NCBI GenBank assembly: GCA_947630135.1
Contig: CANRGH010000001.1
Span: forward strand, 186,001 to 250,000
DNA from: an uncultured Monoglobus sp.
GTDB lineage: Bacteria > Bacillota > Clostridia > Monoglobales > Monoglobaceae
Direction: 5' to 3'
Length of the DNA stretch: 64,000 nucleotides
Positions 33,602 to 43,490 of this stretch are shown here, piece by piece; positions within the stretch are counted from its first letter, which is position 1; the number at the start of each line of letters is the position of its first letter. Under the pieces are notes generated by a model. That model did no database searches. It was not told where the DNA came from and worked only from the letters and a program-made list of their open reading frames with translations. The translations under genes were made by a program, and so were the position numbers.

Positions 33602-34537
33602 CTACTCGATACCGAGAGCCGCCTTGGTCTTTTCAAGCGACGCCATATCCTCGATATTGAGTATAGTCTTTGTCTTGTCTATTCTCTTAACAAATCCGCT
33701 GAGCGCCTTGCCCGGGCCGATCTCGATAAACGTGTCGACTCCGTCGGCTATCATGCGCCTTAAGCTTTCCTCGAACAGGACCGAGCTTGAAACCTGCCGC
33801 ACGAGCAGATCCTTGATCTCATCCTTGCTCTTTACATAGTCCGCCGTAACGTTTGTTATGAGCGGAACGCGCATCTCGCCTATCTCAACGTTTTCAAGCT
33901 CCGCCTTGAGCTTCTCGCCCGCGCCCCTTAGCATGCTGCAATGGAAAGGCGCGGAAACCGGCATCATCAGAGCGCGCTTCGCGCCCTTTTCCTTGGCCAG
34001 CTCGCAGGCGTACTCAACGGCCGCTGTCTCACCCGCGACGGTCGTCTGACCGGGGCAGTTGAAGTTGGCGGGCTCGCAAATTCCCTTTTCGGAGGTCTTT
34101 GCGCAGATCTCGCGAATGTCGTCGGGGGTCAGCGCGATTATCGCGGCCATTGCTCCCTTACCGACCGGGACCTCCTCCTGCATGAACTTACCCCTCTTTT
34201 TGACCAGCTTCACCGCGTCAGAAAATTTCATGCTGCCCGAGCAGACATGGGCGGTGTACTCGCCGAGGCTGAGACCCGCAACAACGTCGGGCTTAAGCCC
34301 AAATTCCTCCGCCACCTTGAGCGCGGCGGCGGACATTGTTAAGATAGCGGGCTGGGTGTTCTCGGTTATCATCAGCGTCTCGCTGTCGCCGTTCCAGATC
34401 ATGTCCTTTATGTCAAAGCCCAGCGCCTCGCTTGCCTCGTCAAACACCTTGTCGGCTGCGGGGAAGTTCTCGCAGAGCTCCTTTCCCATTCCTATCGCCT
34501 GGGCGCCCTGGCCCGAAAATAAAAACGCAGTTTTCAT
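33602..34537 (-). CDS. fabD: Malonyl-CoA:ACP transacylase
   Basis: 311 residues. The N-terminal FSGQGAQ, the nucleophile in AGLSLGEYTA and the histidine in PVSAPFHCSML are the transacylase marks. It loads malonyl groups on AcpP. It starts 3 bp after fabK; the AAGGAG lies within the end of fabK about 15 nt away, so translation is probably coupled. Confidence 0.96.
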   Translation of the reverse strand: MKTAFLFSGQGAQAIGMGKELCENFPAADKVFDEASEALGFDIKDMIWNGDSETLMITENTQPAILTMSAAALKVAEEFGLKPDVVAGLSLGEYTAHVCSGSMKFSDAVKLVKKRGKFMQEEVPVGKGAMAAIIALTPDDIREICAKTSEKGICEPANFNCPGQTTVAGETAAVEYACELAKEKGAKRALMMPVSAPFHCSMLRGAGEKLKAELENVEIGEMRVPLITNVTADYVKSKDEIKDLLVRQVSSSVLFEESLRRMIADGVDTFIEIGPGKALSGFVKRIDKTKTILNIEDMASLEKTKAALGIE

Positions 34538-34540
34538 AGC

Positions 34541-35449
34541 TTAAAATTCTACTCCTTTGAAATAATCTTGTATAATGTCCGCGCAGGGCTCTATCGCCTT
34601 GACCATGGCCGCGCTCTGGCCCGCCATCAATGAGCCCGTCTGAACGTCGCCCTCCTCGAATGCGCGGCGCAGTCCGCCGACGCCGAGCGCCTCGATCTCC
34701 TCAAACGACGCGCCCTCCTTTTCAAGTCTGTCATACTCGCGCGTCAGCTTGTTCTTGAGCGCCCTGACCGGCGCTCCTGTCGAGCGGCCCGTCACGACCG
34801 CGTCCCTGTCCTTGGCCTTGAGCACCGCGTTCTTGTAGTTCTCGTGCGCCAGACACTCGGTGGAGCAGATGAACCTCGTTCCCACCTGAATTCCGTCCGC
34901 GCCCAGCGCGAACGCGGCTCTTGTGCCGCGGCTGTCGGCATAGCCGCCCGCGGAGATAACGGGGATCGAAACCGCGTCGACCACCTGTGGGGTCAGCACC
35001 ATGGTGGTGAGCTCACCTATATGGCCCCCGGCCTCGGTGCCCTCGGCGATAACCGCGTCAGCGCCCGCCTTTTCCATGCGCTTTGCCATGGCGACGCTCG
35101 CGATTACCGGCATTATTTTTATGCCAGCCTCCTTGAGGCCCGCTATGTATTTTCCGGGATTTCCCGCTCCTGTGGCGACAACCGCCGGTTTTTCCTCAAT
35201 AATGACCCGCATTATCTCGTCGGCGTTGGGGTTCATCAGCATAACGTTCACGCCGAATGGCTTGTCGGTCAAGGTTCTCGCTTTTTTTATCTGCTCGCGC
35301 ACGACCTCGGCGGGCGCTCCGCCCGCTGCGATAAGGCCCAGACCGCCGCCGTTTGACACCGCGGCCGCGAGCTCGGCGGTGGCGACCCACGCCATTCCGC
35401 CTTGTATTATCGGATATTTTATTCCTAATAATTCACAAATTCTGTTCAT
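34541..35449 (-). CDS. fabK: Enoyl-ACP reductase II (FabK type)
   Basis: 302 residues from the second ATG (35449), 7 nt behind GGGGAGG; the first ATG (35455) would overlap that site. A TIM-barrel flavoprotein of the nitronate-monooxygenase/FabK family: KYPIIQGGMAWVATAELAAAV, VMLMNPNADEI, AEGTEAGGHIGE, ISAGGYADSRG, GADGIQVGTRF. Position within the fab cluster supports FabK rather than a 2-nitropropane dioxygenase. It reduces enoyl-ACP with FMN. Confidence 0.93.
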   Translation of the reverse strand: MNRICELLGIKYPIIQGGMAWVATAELAAAVSNGGGLGLIAAGGAPAEVVREQIKKARTLTDKPFGVNVMLMNPNADEIMRVIIEEKPAVVATGAGNPGKYIAGLKEAGIKIMPVIASVAMAKRMEKAGADAVIAEGTEAGGHIGELTTMVLTPQVVDAVSIPVISAGGYADSRGTRAAFALGADGIQVGTRFICSTECLAHENYKNAVLKAKDRDAVVTGRSTGAPVRALKNKLTREYDRLEKEGASFEEIEALGVGGLRRAFEEGDVQTGSLMAGQSAAMVKAIEPCADIIQDYFKGVEF

Positions 35450-35462
35450 CTTCATTCCTCCC

Positions 35463-36452
35463 CTAAAGCTCGATCAGCGCGCTGCCCCATGTGAGGCCGC
35501 CGCCGAAGCCCACGATAACCAGCTTCTCGCCGCGCTTCACTCTGCCCTGCTCGACAGCCTCGCACAGCGCTATCGGCACGCAGGCGGCCGACATGTTGCC
35601 GTATTTCTCCACATTGCAGAACACCTTCTCTCCGTCGAGCTTGAGCCGCTTTCTCGCACCTTCGATTATGCGCTTGTTGGCCTGGTGCGGGATTATCAGC
35701 TCAAGATCGTCGACCTTGACGCCGCACTTTTCGGCGACCTCGATCGTCGCGCTCTCCATTGTCTTGACGGCGAACTTGAACACCGCCTGACCGTCCATCC
35801 AGATCGTGCGTTTGTTCTCGCTGAAGGGCCTGCGCTCTATGTCTTCCTCGCTCGCCTTGAGGCCGCAGCAGGTGAGCAGATTGCCCTGCGAGCCGTCAGA
35901 GCCCAGAACCGTGCCGAGCACTCCCGTTTTCTCGCTTGTCGCCGTGAGCACCGCCGCTCCCGCTCCGTCGCCGAACAGAACGCAGGTCGCCCTGTCCTTA
36001 TACTCGGTGATCTTTGTCAGCGTGTCGGCACCGATAACAAGAGCGTTTTTGTAAGCCCCGCTTTTTATGAACATATTCGCCGTCGAGACCGCGAATATAA
36101 ATCCCGAGCACGCGGCGTTTATGTCAAAGGCGACCGCACGCGACGCACCGATCTTCGACTGTATCATGCATGATACCGAAGGCGTGTACATCTCGGGCGA
36201 CACCGTGGCCAGAATGATAAGCTCGATCTCGTCCGCGGTCATGCCCGCGTCATTAAGCGCCGCCTCCGCGGCCTTGGCGCCGAGATCGGATGAGAACTCG
36301 TCGGGCGCGCTCATGCGCCGCTCTTTAACGCCGACCCGCTTTGTGATCCACTCGTCGCTTGTGTCGACTATGCTCTCGAAATACGCGTTGTCCAGAATTT
36401 TTTCCGGAAGGTATTTGCCGACGCCGGCAATTTTTGCATATATTTCACTCAT
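35463..36452 (-). CDS. fabH: Beta-ketoacyl-ACP synthase III
   Basis: 329 residues. The catalytic set is Cys (NAACSGFIFA), His (IPHQANKRI) and Asn (YGNMSAACVP). It starts fatty-acid synthesis by condensing acetyl-CoA-type primers with malonyl-ACP. A GAAAGG ribosome site is 11 nt from ATG 36452. It lies between plsX and fabK in the operon. Confidence 0.96.
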   Translation of the reverse strand: MSEIYAKIAGVGKYLPEKILDNAYFESIVDTSDEWITKRVGVKERRMSAPDEFSSDLGAKAAEAALNDAGMTADEIELIILATVSPEMYTPSVSCMIQSKIGASRAVAFDINAACSGFIFAVSTANMFIKSGAYKNALVIGADTLTKITEYKDRATCVLFGDGAGAAVLTATSEKTGVLGTVLGSDGSQGNLLTCCGLKASEEDIERRPFSENKRTIWMDGQAVFKFAVKTMESATIEVAEKCGVKVDDLELIIPHQANKRIIEGARKRLKLDGEKVFCNVEKYGNMSAACVPIALCEAVEQGRVKRGEKLVIVGFGGGLTWGSALIEL

Positions 36453-36485
36453 TTTTGTTATGCCTTTCTTTATGCTGAATTTGGG

Positions 36486-37475
36486 TTAATAGCTGTTTAT
36501 ATTCTCCGCGATCGCGCCCGCGAGGTTGTTGTTCACCATGTCGATCGCCTGTCTGACCGCGTGATAAAACGCTTTGGCGTTCGAGCTTCCGTGCGCCTTT
36601 ATGACCGGCTTCGCGCAGCCTAAGATCGGCGCGCCGCCGTATTCGGTGTAATCCATTTGCTTGGCGAAGGCCTTCGCCTTGTCGCGCACCATAAGCGCCG
36701 CCATTTTGGAGCGCGCTCCGTCAAAAAGCAGGCTTTTCAGGGCGTTTTTGATGAATATTCCCATGCCCTCCATGAATTTGAGCACCACGTTTCCGGTAAA
36801 CCCGTCGCACACGACCACGTCCGCGCGGCCCAAAGGGATGTCTCTGCCCTCGATGTAGCCGGTATAGTTGATCGGCGTCTCCTTGAGCAGCTTTCCGGCC
36901 TCAATAACAGACTCGGTGCCCTTCTCGTCCTCGGAGCCGATATTCACAAGCGCGACTCTCGGTCTGCTTATCTTCATTATCTTTTCCATGTATATCGAGC
37001 CCATGATCGCGAACTGCTTCAGAAACGCCGGACTGCATTCGGTGTTGGCGCCGCCGTCAACCATAAGGAAGCAGCCGTTCTCGCAGGGCATTAGCGGGGC
37101 AAGCGCCACACGGCGCACGCCCTTTATACGCTTGACAATGAGTGTCGCTCCGGTTATCAGCGCGCCCGTGTTCCCGGCGCTGACCAGAACATCACCCATA
37201 TCCTTGTGCAGCATCTCAAGCCCCACTCTTAAGGATGAGTTCTTCTTTTTGCGGATCGCCGCGGTGGGCTCGTCGTCGCCGCTGATTACCTCGTCCGCAT
37301 TTTCGACAACTATTTTATCCCCGCTGTATCCGCAGCTTTCAAGCTCGCTTTTTATAAGGGCGCCGCGGCCCACAAGCGTTATTTTCTCACCGAAATCCTC
37401 GGCCGCCATAACGCAGCCCTTGACTATCTCGGCCGGAGCGTTGTCGCCGCCCATAGCGTCTATAATTATATTCAT
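36486..37475 (-). CDS. plsX: Phosphate acyltransferase PlsX
   Basis: 329 residues, starting MNIIIDAMGGDNAPAEIVKG as in all PlsX proteins, with VSAGNTGALI and VCDGFTGNVVLKFMEG. It makes acyl-phosphate from acyl-ACP for phospholipid synthesis and leads the fab genes. AGGAA lies upstream of ATG 37475. The 82-bp gap to pgsA contains AT-rich sequence but no clear FapR or FabT operator and no MarR-type regulator gene. Confidence 0.96.
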   Translation of the reverse strand: MNIIIDAMGGDNAPAEIVKGCVMAAEDFGEKITLVGRGALIKSELESCGYSGDKIVVENADEVISGDDEPTAAIRKKKNSSLRVGLEMLHKDMGDVLVSAGNTGALITGATLIVKRIKGVRRVALAPLMPCENGCFLMVDGGANTECSPAFLKQFAIMGSIYMEKIMKISRPRVALVNIGSEDEKGTESVIEAGKLLKETPINYTGYIEGRDIPLGRADVVVCDGFTGNVVLKFMEGMGIFIKNALKSLLFDGARSKMAALMVRDKAKAFAKQMDYTEYGGAPILGCAKPVIKAHGSSNAKAFYHAVRQAIDMVNNNLAGAIAENINSY

Positions 37476-37557
37476 ACACTCATTCCTATCTGTCGGTTAA
37501 AACATAATATAAATTAAGAGAAATTTCAATAGCTGTCATATTTATGTAACACAATTG

Positions 37558-38124
37558 TTACTTAAACGTTAACAAACTCCGGTTTTTCATAAGGTAATCA
37601 AGTCCCGAAAGCACGGTGAGCGCGGTCGCGAGCACGACCAGAACAAGCACGATCATGTTCCAAAATCCGCCCGACATTGGCTCGCGGTAAACCTCAAGTA
37701 TCTCATTGATTATGACCGCGATGATCATGAAAAACTGCGACACCGTCTTGAGCTTTCCAAAAAAGCTCGCCGCGATCACTTGGTTTTCCTCGAGGGCAAG
37801 CATCCGCATTCCGGTCACAATGAGCTCGCGGGCGATTATCACGACCACGACTCCGGCGCTTATATAAGCCGCGTCGGAGGCCAGAAAGCAAATCAGCACG
37901 CTTATTGTCAGCAGCTTATCCGCCATGGGGTCCATCAGCTTGCCGAAGTTGGTGACGCTTTTGGTGCGCCGCGCGATCTGCCCGTCGAAATAATCGGTGG
38001 CCGCCGCCAGCAGGAACACCGCCAGCGACAGATACAGCCCGACCGTGCCGCAGCACAGATACAGCACCATAAACACCGGAATAAGTATCACTCTGATGAT
38101 CGTCAGCTTATTGGGCAGACTCAT
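37558..38124 (-). CDS. pgsA: CDP-diacylglycerol-glycerol-3-phosphate 3-phosphatidyltransferase
   Basis: 188 residues with about five membrane helices. The CDP-alcohol phosphotransferase motif DGx2ARx8Gx3Dx3D is complete in DYFDGQIARRTKSVTNFG plus KLMDPMADK (residues 43-69). It makes phosphatidylglycerophosphate at the membrane. GGAGGGG precedes the ATG. It lies between rimO and plsX on the same strand. Confidence 0.95.
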   Translation of the reverse strand: MSLPNKLTIIRVILIPVFMVLYLCCGTVGLYLSLAVFLLAAATDYFDGQIARRTKSVTNFGKLMDPMADKLLTISVLICFLASDAAYISAGVVVVIIARELIVTGMRMLALEENQVIAASFFGKLKTVSQFFMIIAVIINEILEVYREPMSGGFWNMIVLVLVVLATALTVLSGLDYLMKNRSLLTFK

Positions 38125-38149
38125 AATTACCCCTCCGTTTCTCCGGTTT

Positions 38150-39496
38150 TTATTCCCAAACGGCGGTTCCGAACAAATTCATGTCGGCCGCCTCGTTTAT
38201 CTTAACCTTGGCGAAATCGCCGGGCTTAAGCTTTTGCTTTGACTTAAAGAACACCATGCCGTCGATATCGACAGAGTCGGCATAGGTCCTGCCGTAATAG
38301 CTCTTTATTATCTCGTCGCGACCCTCGACCAGCACGGTCTGGATCGTGCCTACCTTGGCCGCGTTGTGCTCGTCGTCAATATCAGCCTGCGCCACCATGA
38401 CGCTTTCAAGGCGGCGGCGCTTTTCCTCCTCGTCTATCTGATCGGGCATGTCATAGGCCGGAGTGTCCTCCTCGCGGGAGTATGTAAACACGCCAAGGCG
38501 GTCAAACCGCGCCTCGTCTATAAACTTAAGCAGGTCCTCCATGTCCTCCTCGGTCTCGCCGGGGAAGCCCACGATCAGCGTTGTCCGCAGAGCCGCGTCG
38601 GGAATACGCTCGCGGATCTTTTTTATCATTGCGGTGATCTGCGCCCTGTCGGTCCTTCTGCCCATGCGCTTTAATACTCTGTCGCTTGAGTGCTGGATCG
38701 GTATATCAAAATAATTGCAGATCTTAGGCTCGGAGGCCACCGTGTCGATCAGCTCGTCGGTCACGAGCTCGGGATAGCAGTAGTGCACGCGCACCCATTC
38801 AATGCCGTCAATGGCGCACAGCTTTTTCAAAAGCTCGGGCAGACGGTACTCGCCATACAGATCGATCCCGTATCGGCTTGTGTCCTGGGCTATCAATATG
38901 AGCTCCTTAACGCCCTCCGCCGCCATTTCCTCTGCCTCTTTTAAAATGTCCTCCATGGCGCGGCTACGATACTTGCCGCGTATCGACGGGATAACGCAGT
39001 AGGTGCAGTGGTTGTCACAGCCCTCGGCGATCTTGATAAACGCCGTGTAGGGCGGGGTCGAGCGCTCGCGCTCTCCCTCAAACATAAGCGGCTTTTCGGA
39101 ACAGCTCACGCTCGCGGGGCCGCCGCCTATCCGCGCGTTTATTATGTCAACGATCCTGTCGAACTCATTGACGCCGATCACCGCGTCGACCTCGGGAATT
39201 TCGCGCAGGATCTGTTCCTTGTAGCGCTGCGCGAGGCAGCCGGTCACGACAAGCAGCTTTTTCTTGTTTTTGTCGGCCTTTTTGTACTGCGCGAGCTCCA
39301 AAATACAGTTTATCGACTCGGTCTGCGCGTCCTCGATAAAGGTGCAGGTGTTGACGATCATAATGTCGGCGTCAGCCTCGTTTTCCCAGATCTCAAAGCC
39401 GCCCGCTTTGAGCAGCGCGGTCATCTGCTCGCTGTCTATCTGATTTTTCGAGCATCCGAGGGATGCGATCGAAACCTTTTTCAATTCGTCTTTCAA
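38150..39496 (-). CDS. rimO: Ribosomal protein S12 methylthiotransferase RimO
   Basis: 448 residues. The N-terminal auxiliary-cluster domain has SLGCSKNQIDSE, VNTCTFIEDA and TGCLAQRY. The radical SAM motif is EGCDNHCTYCVIP (near 155). A TRAM domain fills the last 65 residues. RimO thiomethylates an aspartate of ribosomal protein S12. It starts at TTG 39496, 7 nt behind AAGGAG. Confidence 0.95.
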   Translation of the reverse strand: MKDELKKVSIASLGCSKNQIDSEQMTALLKAGGFEIWENEADADIMIVNTCTFIEDAQTESINCILELAQYKKADKNKKKLLVVTGCLAQRYKEQILREIPEVDAVIGVNEFDRIVDIINARIGGGPASVSCSEKPLMFEGERERSTPPYTAFIKIAEGCDNHCTYCVIPSIRGKYRSRAMEDILKEAEEMAAEGVKELILIAQDTSRYGIDLYGEYRLPELLKKLCAIDGIEWVRVHYCYPELVTDELIDTVASEPKICNYFDIPIQHSSDRVLKRMGRRTDRAQITAMIKKIRERIPDAALRTTLIVGFPGETEEDMEDLLKFIDEARFDRLGVFTYSREEDTPAYDMPDQIDEEEKRRRLESVMVAQADIDDEHNAAKVGTIQTVLVEGRDEIIKSYYGRTYADSVDIDGMVFFKSKQKLKPGDFAKVKINEAADMNLFGTAVWE

Positions 39497-39507
39497 ATTG
39501 TCTCTCC

Positions 39508-39975
39508 TTAATCTTCTCTGAAATCAAACTCAAACTCGTCAAGGACCCGCCTGATCTCGCCCGGCGAAAATCCGCGCCGCGCCAGCGCCGCCTTGAACTT
39601 CATCAGCGACTTATAGTCGGTTATCTCGGTGACGCGGAGCCGCTCCTTTACATACTCGCGCAGGGCGGCATCAAAATCAACGTCCGCGTCGTCAAAGGCG
39701 CGGTCGATCAGGCTCGCAGCCACGCCCTTGCGCAGCAGCTCCTGACGAATTCGGTACTCGCCCTTGGCCGAAAGGTTCACGCTGTCGGCTATATAGCAGT
39801 CGGCGTAATGCTTGTCGTCAAGCAGCTTTTCGGAAATCAGCCCGCCGACAATGCTTTCGGCGGTTTCCTCGTCATAGCCCTTGCGGCGGAGGCGATCGTA
39901 TATCTCGCGCGAGGTGTACATCCGCGACGCTAAGAACCGCATGGCCAAATGTTTTCCTTTGGTTAGATCATCCAT
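39508..39975 (-). CDS. recX: Regulatory protein RecX
   Basis: 155 residues from ATG 39975, which has GGAG 7 nt upstream; an ATG four codons earlier contains that site. All-helical with RecX repeats: LASRMYTSREIYDRLRRKGY, LISEKLLDDKHYA, EYRIRQELLRKGV, ALARRGFSPGEIRRVL. RecX modulates RecA filaments and lies directly downstream of recA, as is usual. Confidence 0.9.
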   Translation of the reverse strand: MDDLTKGKHLAMRFLASRMYTSREIYDRLRRKGYDEETAESIVGGLISEKLLDDKHYADCYIADSVNLSAKGEYRIRQELLRKGVAASLIDRAFDDADVDFDAALREYVKERLRVTEITDYKSLMKFKAALARRGFSPGEIRRVLDEFEFDFRED

Positions 39976-40003
39976 AATTTTCTCCATTCACTTTATTTCG
40001 CTT

Positions 40004-41068
40004 TTATTTCTTCTTTTTCGGCTTTTCCAGGCCCTCGACAGGAGCGTCGTCAAACATTGACGGGCCTTCCTCGCCGAGCTTGGGCAATCCCGCCTTCTCG
40101 CGTATCTTGTTCTCGATCTCCTCGGCCAGCTCGGGATTTTGCTCTAAAATTCCCTTGACCTTCTCGCGACCCTGACCGAGCCTTTCACCCTCATAGCTGA
40201 ACCATGAGCCGCTCTTTTTGATTATGTCAAAATCGACAGCGACGTCGATAATATTGCCCATTTTCGATATGCCTTCGCCGTAGATTATGTCAAACTCCGC
40301 CTCCTTGAACGGCGGCGCGACCTTGTTCTTGACTACCTTGACTCTTGTGCGGTTGCCCATAACGCCGTCGTCGCCCTTTAAGGTCTCTATCCTGCGCACG
40401 TCAAGCCGCACCGAGGCATAGAACTTGAGCGCGCGTCCGCCGGTGGTAGTCTCGGGGTTTCCGAACATAACGCCGACCTTCTCGCGGAGCTGGTTGATAA
40501 ATATCGCGGTGGTGTTGGATTTTGAAATTATTCCGGCCAGCTTTCTTAAGGCCTGGGACATCAGCCTCGCCTGAAGTCCCACATGCGAGTCGCCCATAAG
40601 GCCCTCTATCTCGGCTCTGGGAACAAGCGCCGCGACCGAGTCGATCACGATAACGTCAACCGCGCCGCTGCGCACGAGCTGCTCGGTGATCTCGAGCGCC
40701 TGTTCGCCCGTGTCGGGCTGGGAGACGATAAGATCGTCGGTGTGAACGCCGAGCGCCTCGGCGTAGATCGGGTCGAGCGCGTGCTCGGCGTCGATAAACG
40801 CGGCCTCGCCGCCCATTTTCTGGACCTGCGCCACAACATGCAGCGCGACGGTGGTCTTACCCGAGGACTCGGGGCCGTATATCTCAATGATCCTGCCCCT
40901 CGGCAGGCCGCCTATTCCGAGCGCTATGTCGAGCGACAGCGCGCCCGTCGGGATCGCCTCAACATTGGCGTCGGGCTTCTCGCCGAGGCGCATTACCGCG
41001 CCGCTTCCGAACTGTTTTTCAATCTGGCCCATCGCCAGATCAAGTGCTTTTCTTTTTTCCTCATTCAT
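40004..41068 (-). CDS. recA: Recombinase RecA
   Basis: 354 residues. [15 protein letters not shown] at the start, Walker [10 protein letters not shown] (near 66), Walker [19 protein letters not shown] (near 140), and loops [10 protein letters not shown] and [22 protein letters not shown]. It forms filaments on single-stranded DNA for strand exchange and SOS signalling. Own consensus promoter; I found no LexA-type box in the leader. recX follows 28 bp downstream. Confidence 0.98.
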   Translation of the reverse strand: MNEEKRKALDLAMGQIEKQFGSGAVMRLGEKPDANVEAIPTGALSLDIALGIGGLPRGRIIEIYGPESSGKTTVALHVVAQVQKMGGEAAFIDAEHALDPIYAEALGVHTDDLIVSQPDTGEQALEITEQLVRSGAVDVIVIDSVAALVPRAEIEGLMGDSHVGLQARLMSQALRKLAGIISKSNTTAIFINQLREKVGVMFGNPETTTGGRALKFYASVRLDVRRIETLKGDDGVMGNRTRVKVVKNKVAPPFKEAEFDIIYGEGISKMGNIIDVAVDFDIIKKSGSWFSYEGERLGQGREKVKGILEQNPELAEEIENKIREKAGLPKLGEEGPSMFDDAPVEGLEKPKKKK

Positions 41069-41136
41069 TATATTTTTCTCCGTTTCTGCGAAATTTTTAT
41101 GCGTGATTTTAAAAGGATACTATTCCCCTGAATATA

Positions 41137-41165
41137 ATTATAATTTACAGACAAAACCATGTCAA
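41137..41165 (-). promoter_or_regulatory. recA promoter
   Basis: On the minus strand TTGACA (41165-41160) and TATAAT (41142-41137) are 17 bp apart, a full-consensus sigma-A promoter about 65 nt before the recA start site codon. Confidence 0.85.
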
Positions 41166-41200
41166 GCAATTTATATTACAATTTTATTACATAAAATCAT

Positions 41201-41225
41201 AAAAAGCAGCCCGCTCGGGGCTGCC
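41201..41225 (-). terminator. Terminator of the polyamine genes
   Basis: On the minus strand GCAGCCC-CGAGC-GGGCTGC is followed by TTTTT, directly after the decarboxylase stop codon and before the recA promoter. Confidence 0.88.
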
Positions 41226-42668
41226 TTATATTGCCGCAATATTGATGTAGTTAAGCTCTATGTCCTCGGTTCCGGTCATAAAGCAGCCCTTTTCCTTGGC
41301 GTAGGATATATACTCAAGAATCTCGGGGGTTATCCTCTCGCCGGGCGCGAGGATCGGGATCCCGGGCGGATAGCACATGACGAACTCGGCGCACACCATG
41401 CCCGCGCTCTTTTCGATCGGCACCGCCCGCTTGGGCGCGAAAAACGCGCGTTTCGGCACGGCGGCGACCTCGGGCGAAATATACTCGTGGTCAAACATTC
41501 CCGCCGTGGGGCGCCTGTGGATATGCTCGATCTGGCTGAGCGAGGATATGAGCCGCTCGATCATCAGGTATGTGTCGCCCACCGAGATTATCGCCAGAAT
41601 ATTTCCTATGTCGCCGAACTCGATCTGAATGTCATAATCGTCGCGCAGAATGTCATAGACCTCGATCCCCGCGAGGCCTATGTCGCGGGTGTGGATCGAG
41701 AGCTTGGCCAAATCGAAGTCATAGACCGCCTTTCCGTCGATCAGGTCTTTGCCGAAGGCGTAATAGCCGCCTATGCGGTTGACCTCGCTGCGGGCGTACT
41801 CCGCGAGCTCGCTGACGCGGCGGTATATTTTTTTGCCGTTTAAGGCGAGGTTCTTGCGCGACAGGTCAAGAGACGACATAAGCAGATACGAGCCGCTGGT
41901 GGTCTGGGTCAGGTTTATTATCTGGCGGGTGTAGCCCTCGCTGACGTAGTTATTGATAAGCAAAAAAGAGCTCTGGGTGAGAGAGCCTCCGTTTTTGTGC
42001 ATACTGACAGCGGACATGTCCGCGCCCGCGGCCATCGCGCTTATCGGGAACCCGTCGCCAAAATAAAAATGCGTGCCGTGCGCCTCGTCGACAAGGACGA
42101 GCATTCCCGCCCTGTGTGCCGTTTCGACTATCTTTCTGAGGTCGCTGCAAATGCCGTAATATGTGGGGTTGTTGACGAACACCGCCTTGGCGTCCGGATT
42201 TTTGGCTATCGCCGCCATGACGTCGTCGGCGCTCATTCCGAGCGGGATCCCGAGCCGCTTGTTGACGCCCGGGTTCACATAGACCGGCTCCGCGCCGCTC
42301 AGCACGAGCGCGTTTATCGCGCTGCGGTGGACGTTTCGGGGCAGAATGATCTTCTCGCCCTCTTTAACGGCGGAAAATATCATCGCCTGCACCGCGCTTG
42401 TGGTCCCGTTGACCATAAAAAACGCGTGGCGCGCGCCGAACGCGTCGGCCGCGAGCTCCTCCGCCTCGCGTATTACCGAAACGGGGTGGCACAGATTGTC
42501 AAGAGGCTTCATCGAGTTCACGTCGGCCTCCATGCACTGCTTGCCCAGAAAAGCGGTCAGCTCGGGGCTGCCCTTGCCCCGCTTGTGGCCGGGCACGTCA
42601 AAGGGCACTATTCTCATTGATTTAAAATTCTGCAAGGCCTCGTAGATCGGGGCTCTGTTCTGTTCCAA
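41226..42668 (-). CDS. Orn/Lys/Arg decarboxylase (arginine decarboxylase-like, PLP)
   Basis: 480 residues from TTG 42668, which sits behind GGAGGGAGCGCCG; a TTG six codons earlier overlaps the speD stop but puts the ribosome site inside the gene. Class III PLP fold: VPGHKRGKGSPEL, FMVNGTTSAVQAM, LVDEAHGTHFYFG, and the PLP lysine in SMHKNGGSLTQSS. The short form (about 480) is the Bacillus SpeA/YaaO type. Next to speD, arginine or lysine decarboxylation for polyamines is likely, but the substrate cannot be read from the sequence. Confidence 0.88.
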   Translation of the reverse strand: MEQNRAPIYEALQNFKSMRIVPFDVPGHKRGKGSPELTAFLGKQCMEADVNSMKPLDNLCHPVSVIREAEELAADAFGARHAFFMVNGTTSAVQAMIFSAVKEGEKIILPRNVHRSAINALVLSGAEPVYVNPGVNKRLGIPLGMSADDVMAAIAKNPDAKAVFVNNPTYYGICSDLRKIVETAHRAGMLVLVDEAHGTHFYFGDGFPISAMAAGADMSAVSMHKNGGSLTQSSFLLINNYVSEGYTRQIINLTQTTSGSYLLMSSLDLSRKNLALNGKKIYRRVSELAEYARSEVNRIGGYYAFGKDLIDGKAVYDFDLAKLSIHTRDIGLAGIEVYDILRDDYDIQIEFGDIGNILAIISVGDTYLMIERLISSLSQIEHIHRRPTAGMFDHEYISPEVAAVPKRAFFAPKRAVPIEKSAGMVCAEFVMCYPPGIPILAPGERITPEILEYISYAKEKGCFMTGTEDIELNYINIAAI

Positions 42669-42682
42669 CGGCGCTCCCTCCG

Positions 42683-43471
42683 TCAATAAATATTTTGTCC
42701 GCTGAATATCTCGATCATCTCGCGGCGCAGACTGCTGCTGATATTGAGCCGCGTCCTCGGGTCGAGCTCATATACGTCGGTCTTGAACAAATAGTTCTGC
42801 AGGTCGATCTCCTTGATGAGCAGCTTGGTGTGGAAAATGTTCGACTGGTACACGTTGACGTCGATCGCGTCGTAACGCTCAAGAGTCTTTTTGTCTATGT
42901 AATCCTGAATGGAAGTTATGTCATGGTCGATAAACAGCTTTTTGCCGTCAAGATCTCGGGTGAAGCCGCGAACGCGGTAATCGGCCGTGATTATATCGGA
43001 ATCAAAGCTGCCGATAAGATAGTCAAGCGCTTTAAGCGGCGATATTTTGCCGCAGGTGGAGACGCAGATGTCAACGCGAAAGGTCGAGATCGCCTTGTCG
43101 GGGTGGTATTCGGGATAGGTGTGGACCGTGACATGGCTCTTGTCGAGGTGGGCCATGATCTCGTCGCCCGCGACCGTGCTGCTGTAAGCGGGCTGCGCGG
43201 GCTTCAGCGCGTCGTCGCTTATCATAAGGTTGACGCTCGCGCCCTGCGGGTCGTAGTCCTGCTTTGAGATGCTCAGCACGTTCGCGCCGATGATCTCGGT
43301 TACTTTGAGCAGAATATTGGTCAGACGCTCGGAGTTATACTGTTCGTCGATATAAGCGATATAGTCCTTCTGCTCTCGCGCGCTCTTGGCGTAGCACACG
43401 TCATAGATGTTAAAGCTTAGAGTCTTTGTCAGATTGTTGAACGCGTAAAGCTTGATCTTGTTGTTTGCCAT
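42683..43471 (-). CDS. speD: S-adenosylmethionine decarboxylase proenzyme
   Basis: 262 residues, the long Escherichia-type form. The self-cleavage site is Lys111-Ser112 in [16 protein letters not shown], giving a pyruvoyl group at Ser112. Cys140 (CVSTCGK) matches the catalytic Cys of the family. It makes decarboxylated SAM, the aminopropyl donor for spermidine. The next gene is a PLP decarboxylase. No spermidine synthase (speE) lies here, so the acceptor step is encoded elsewhere or differs. Confidence 0.95.
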   Translation of the reverse strand: MANNKIKLYAFNNLTKTLSFNIYDVCYAKSAREQKDYIAYIDEQYNSERLTNILLKVTEIIGANVLSISKQDYDPQGASVNLMISDDALKPAQPAYSSTVAGDEIMAHLDKSHVTVHTYPEYHPDKAISTFRVDICVSTCGKISPLKALDYLIGSFDSDIITADYRVRGFTRDLDGKKLFIDHDITSIQDYIDKKTLERYDAIDVNVYQSNIFHTKLLIKEIDLQNYLFKTDVYELDPRTRLNISSSLRREMIEIFSGQNIY

Positions 43472-43490
43472 TTTTTCATCCCCCGCCTTT

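Noticed and set aside
35001-36173. 390-codon frame antisense to fabK and fabH
   Set aside because: It spans two conserved genes and an intergenic gap; no domain is recognisable.
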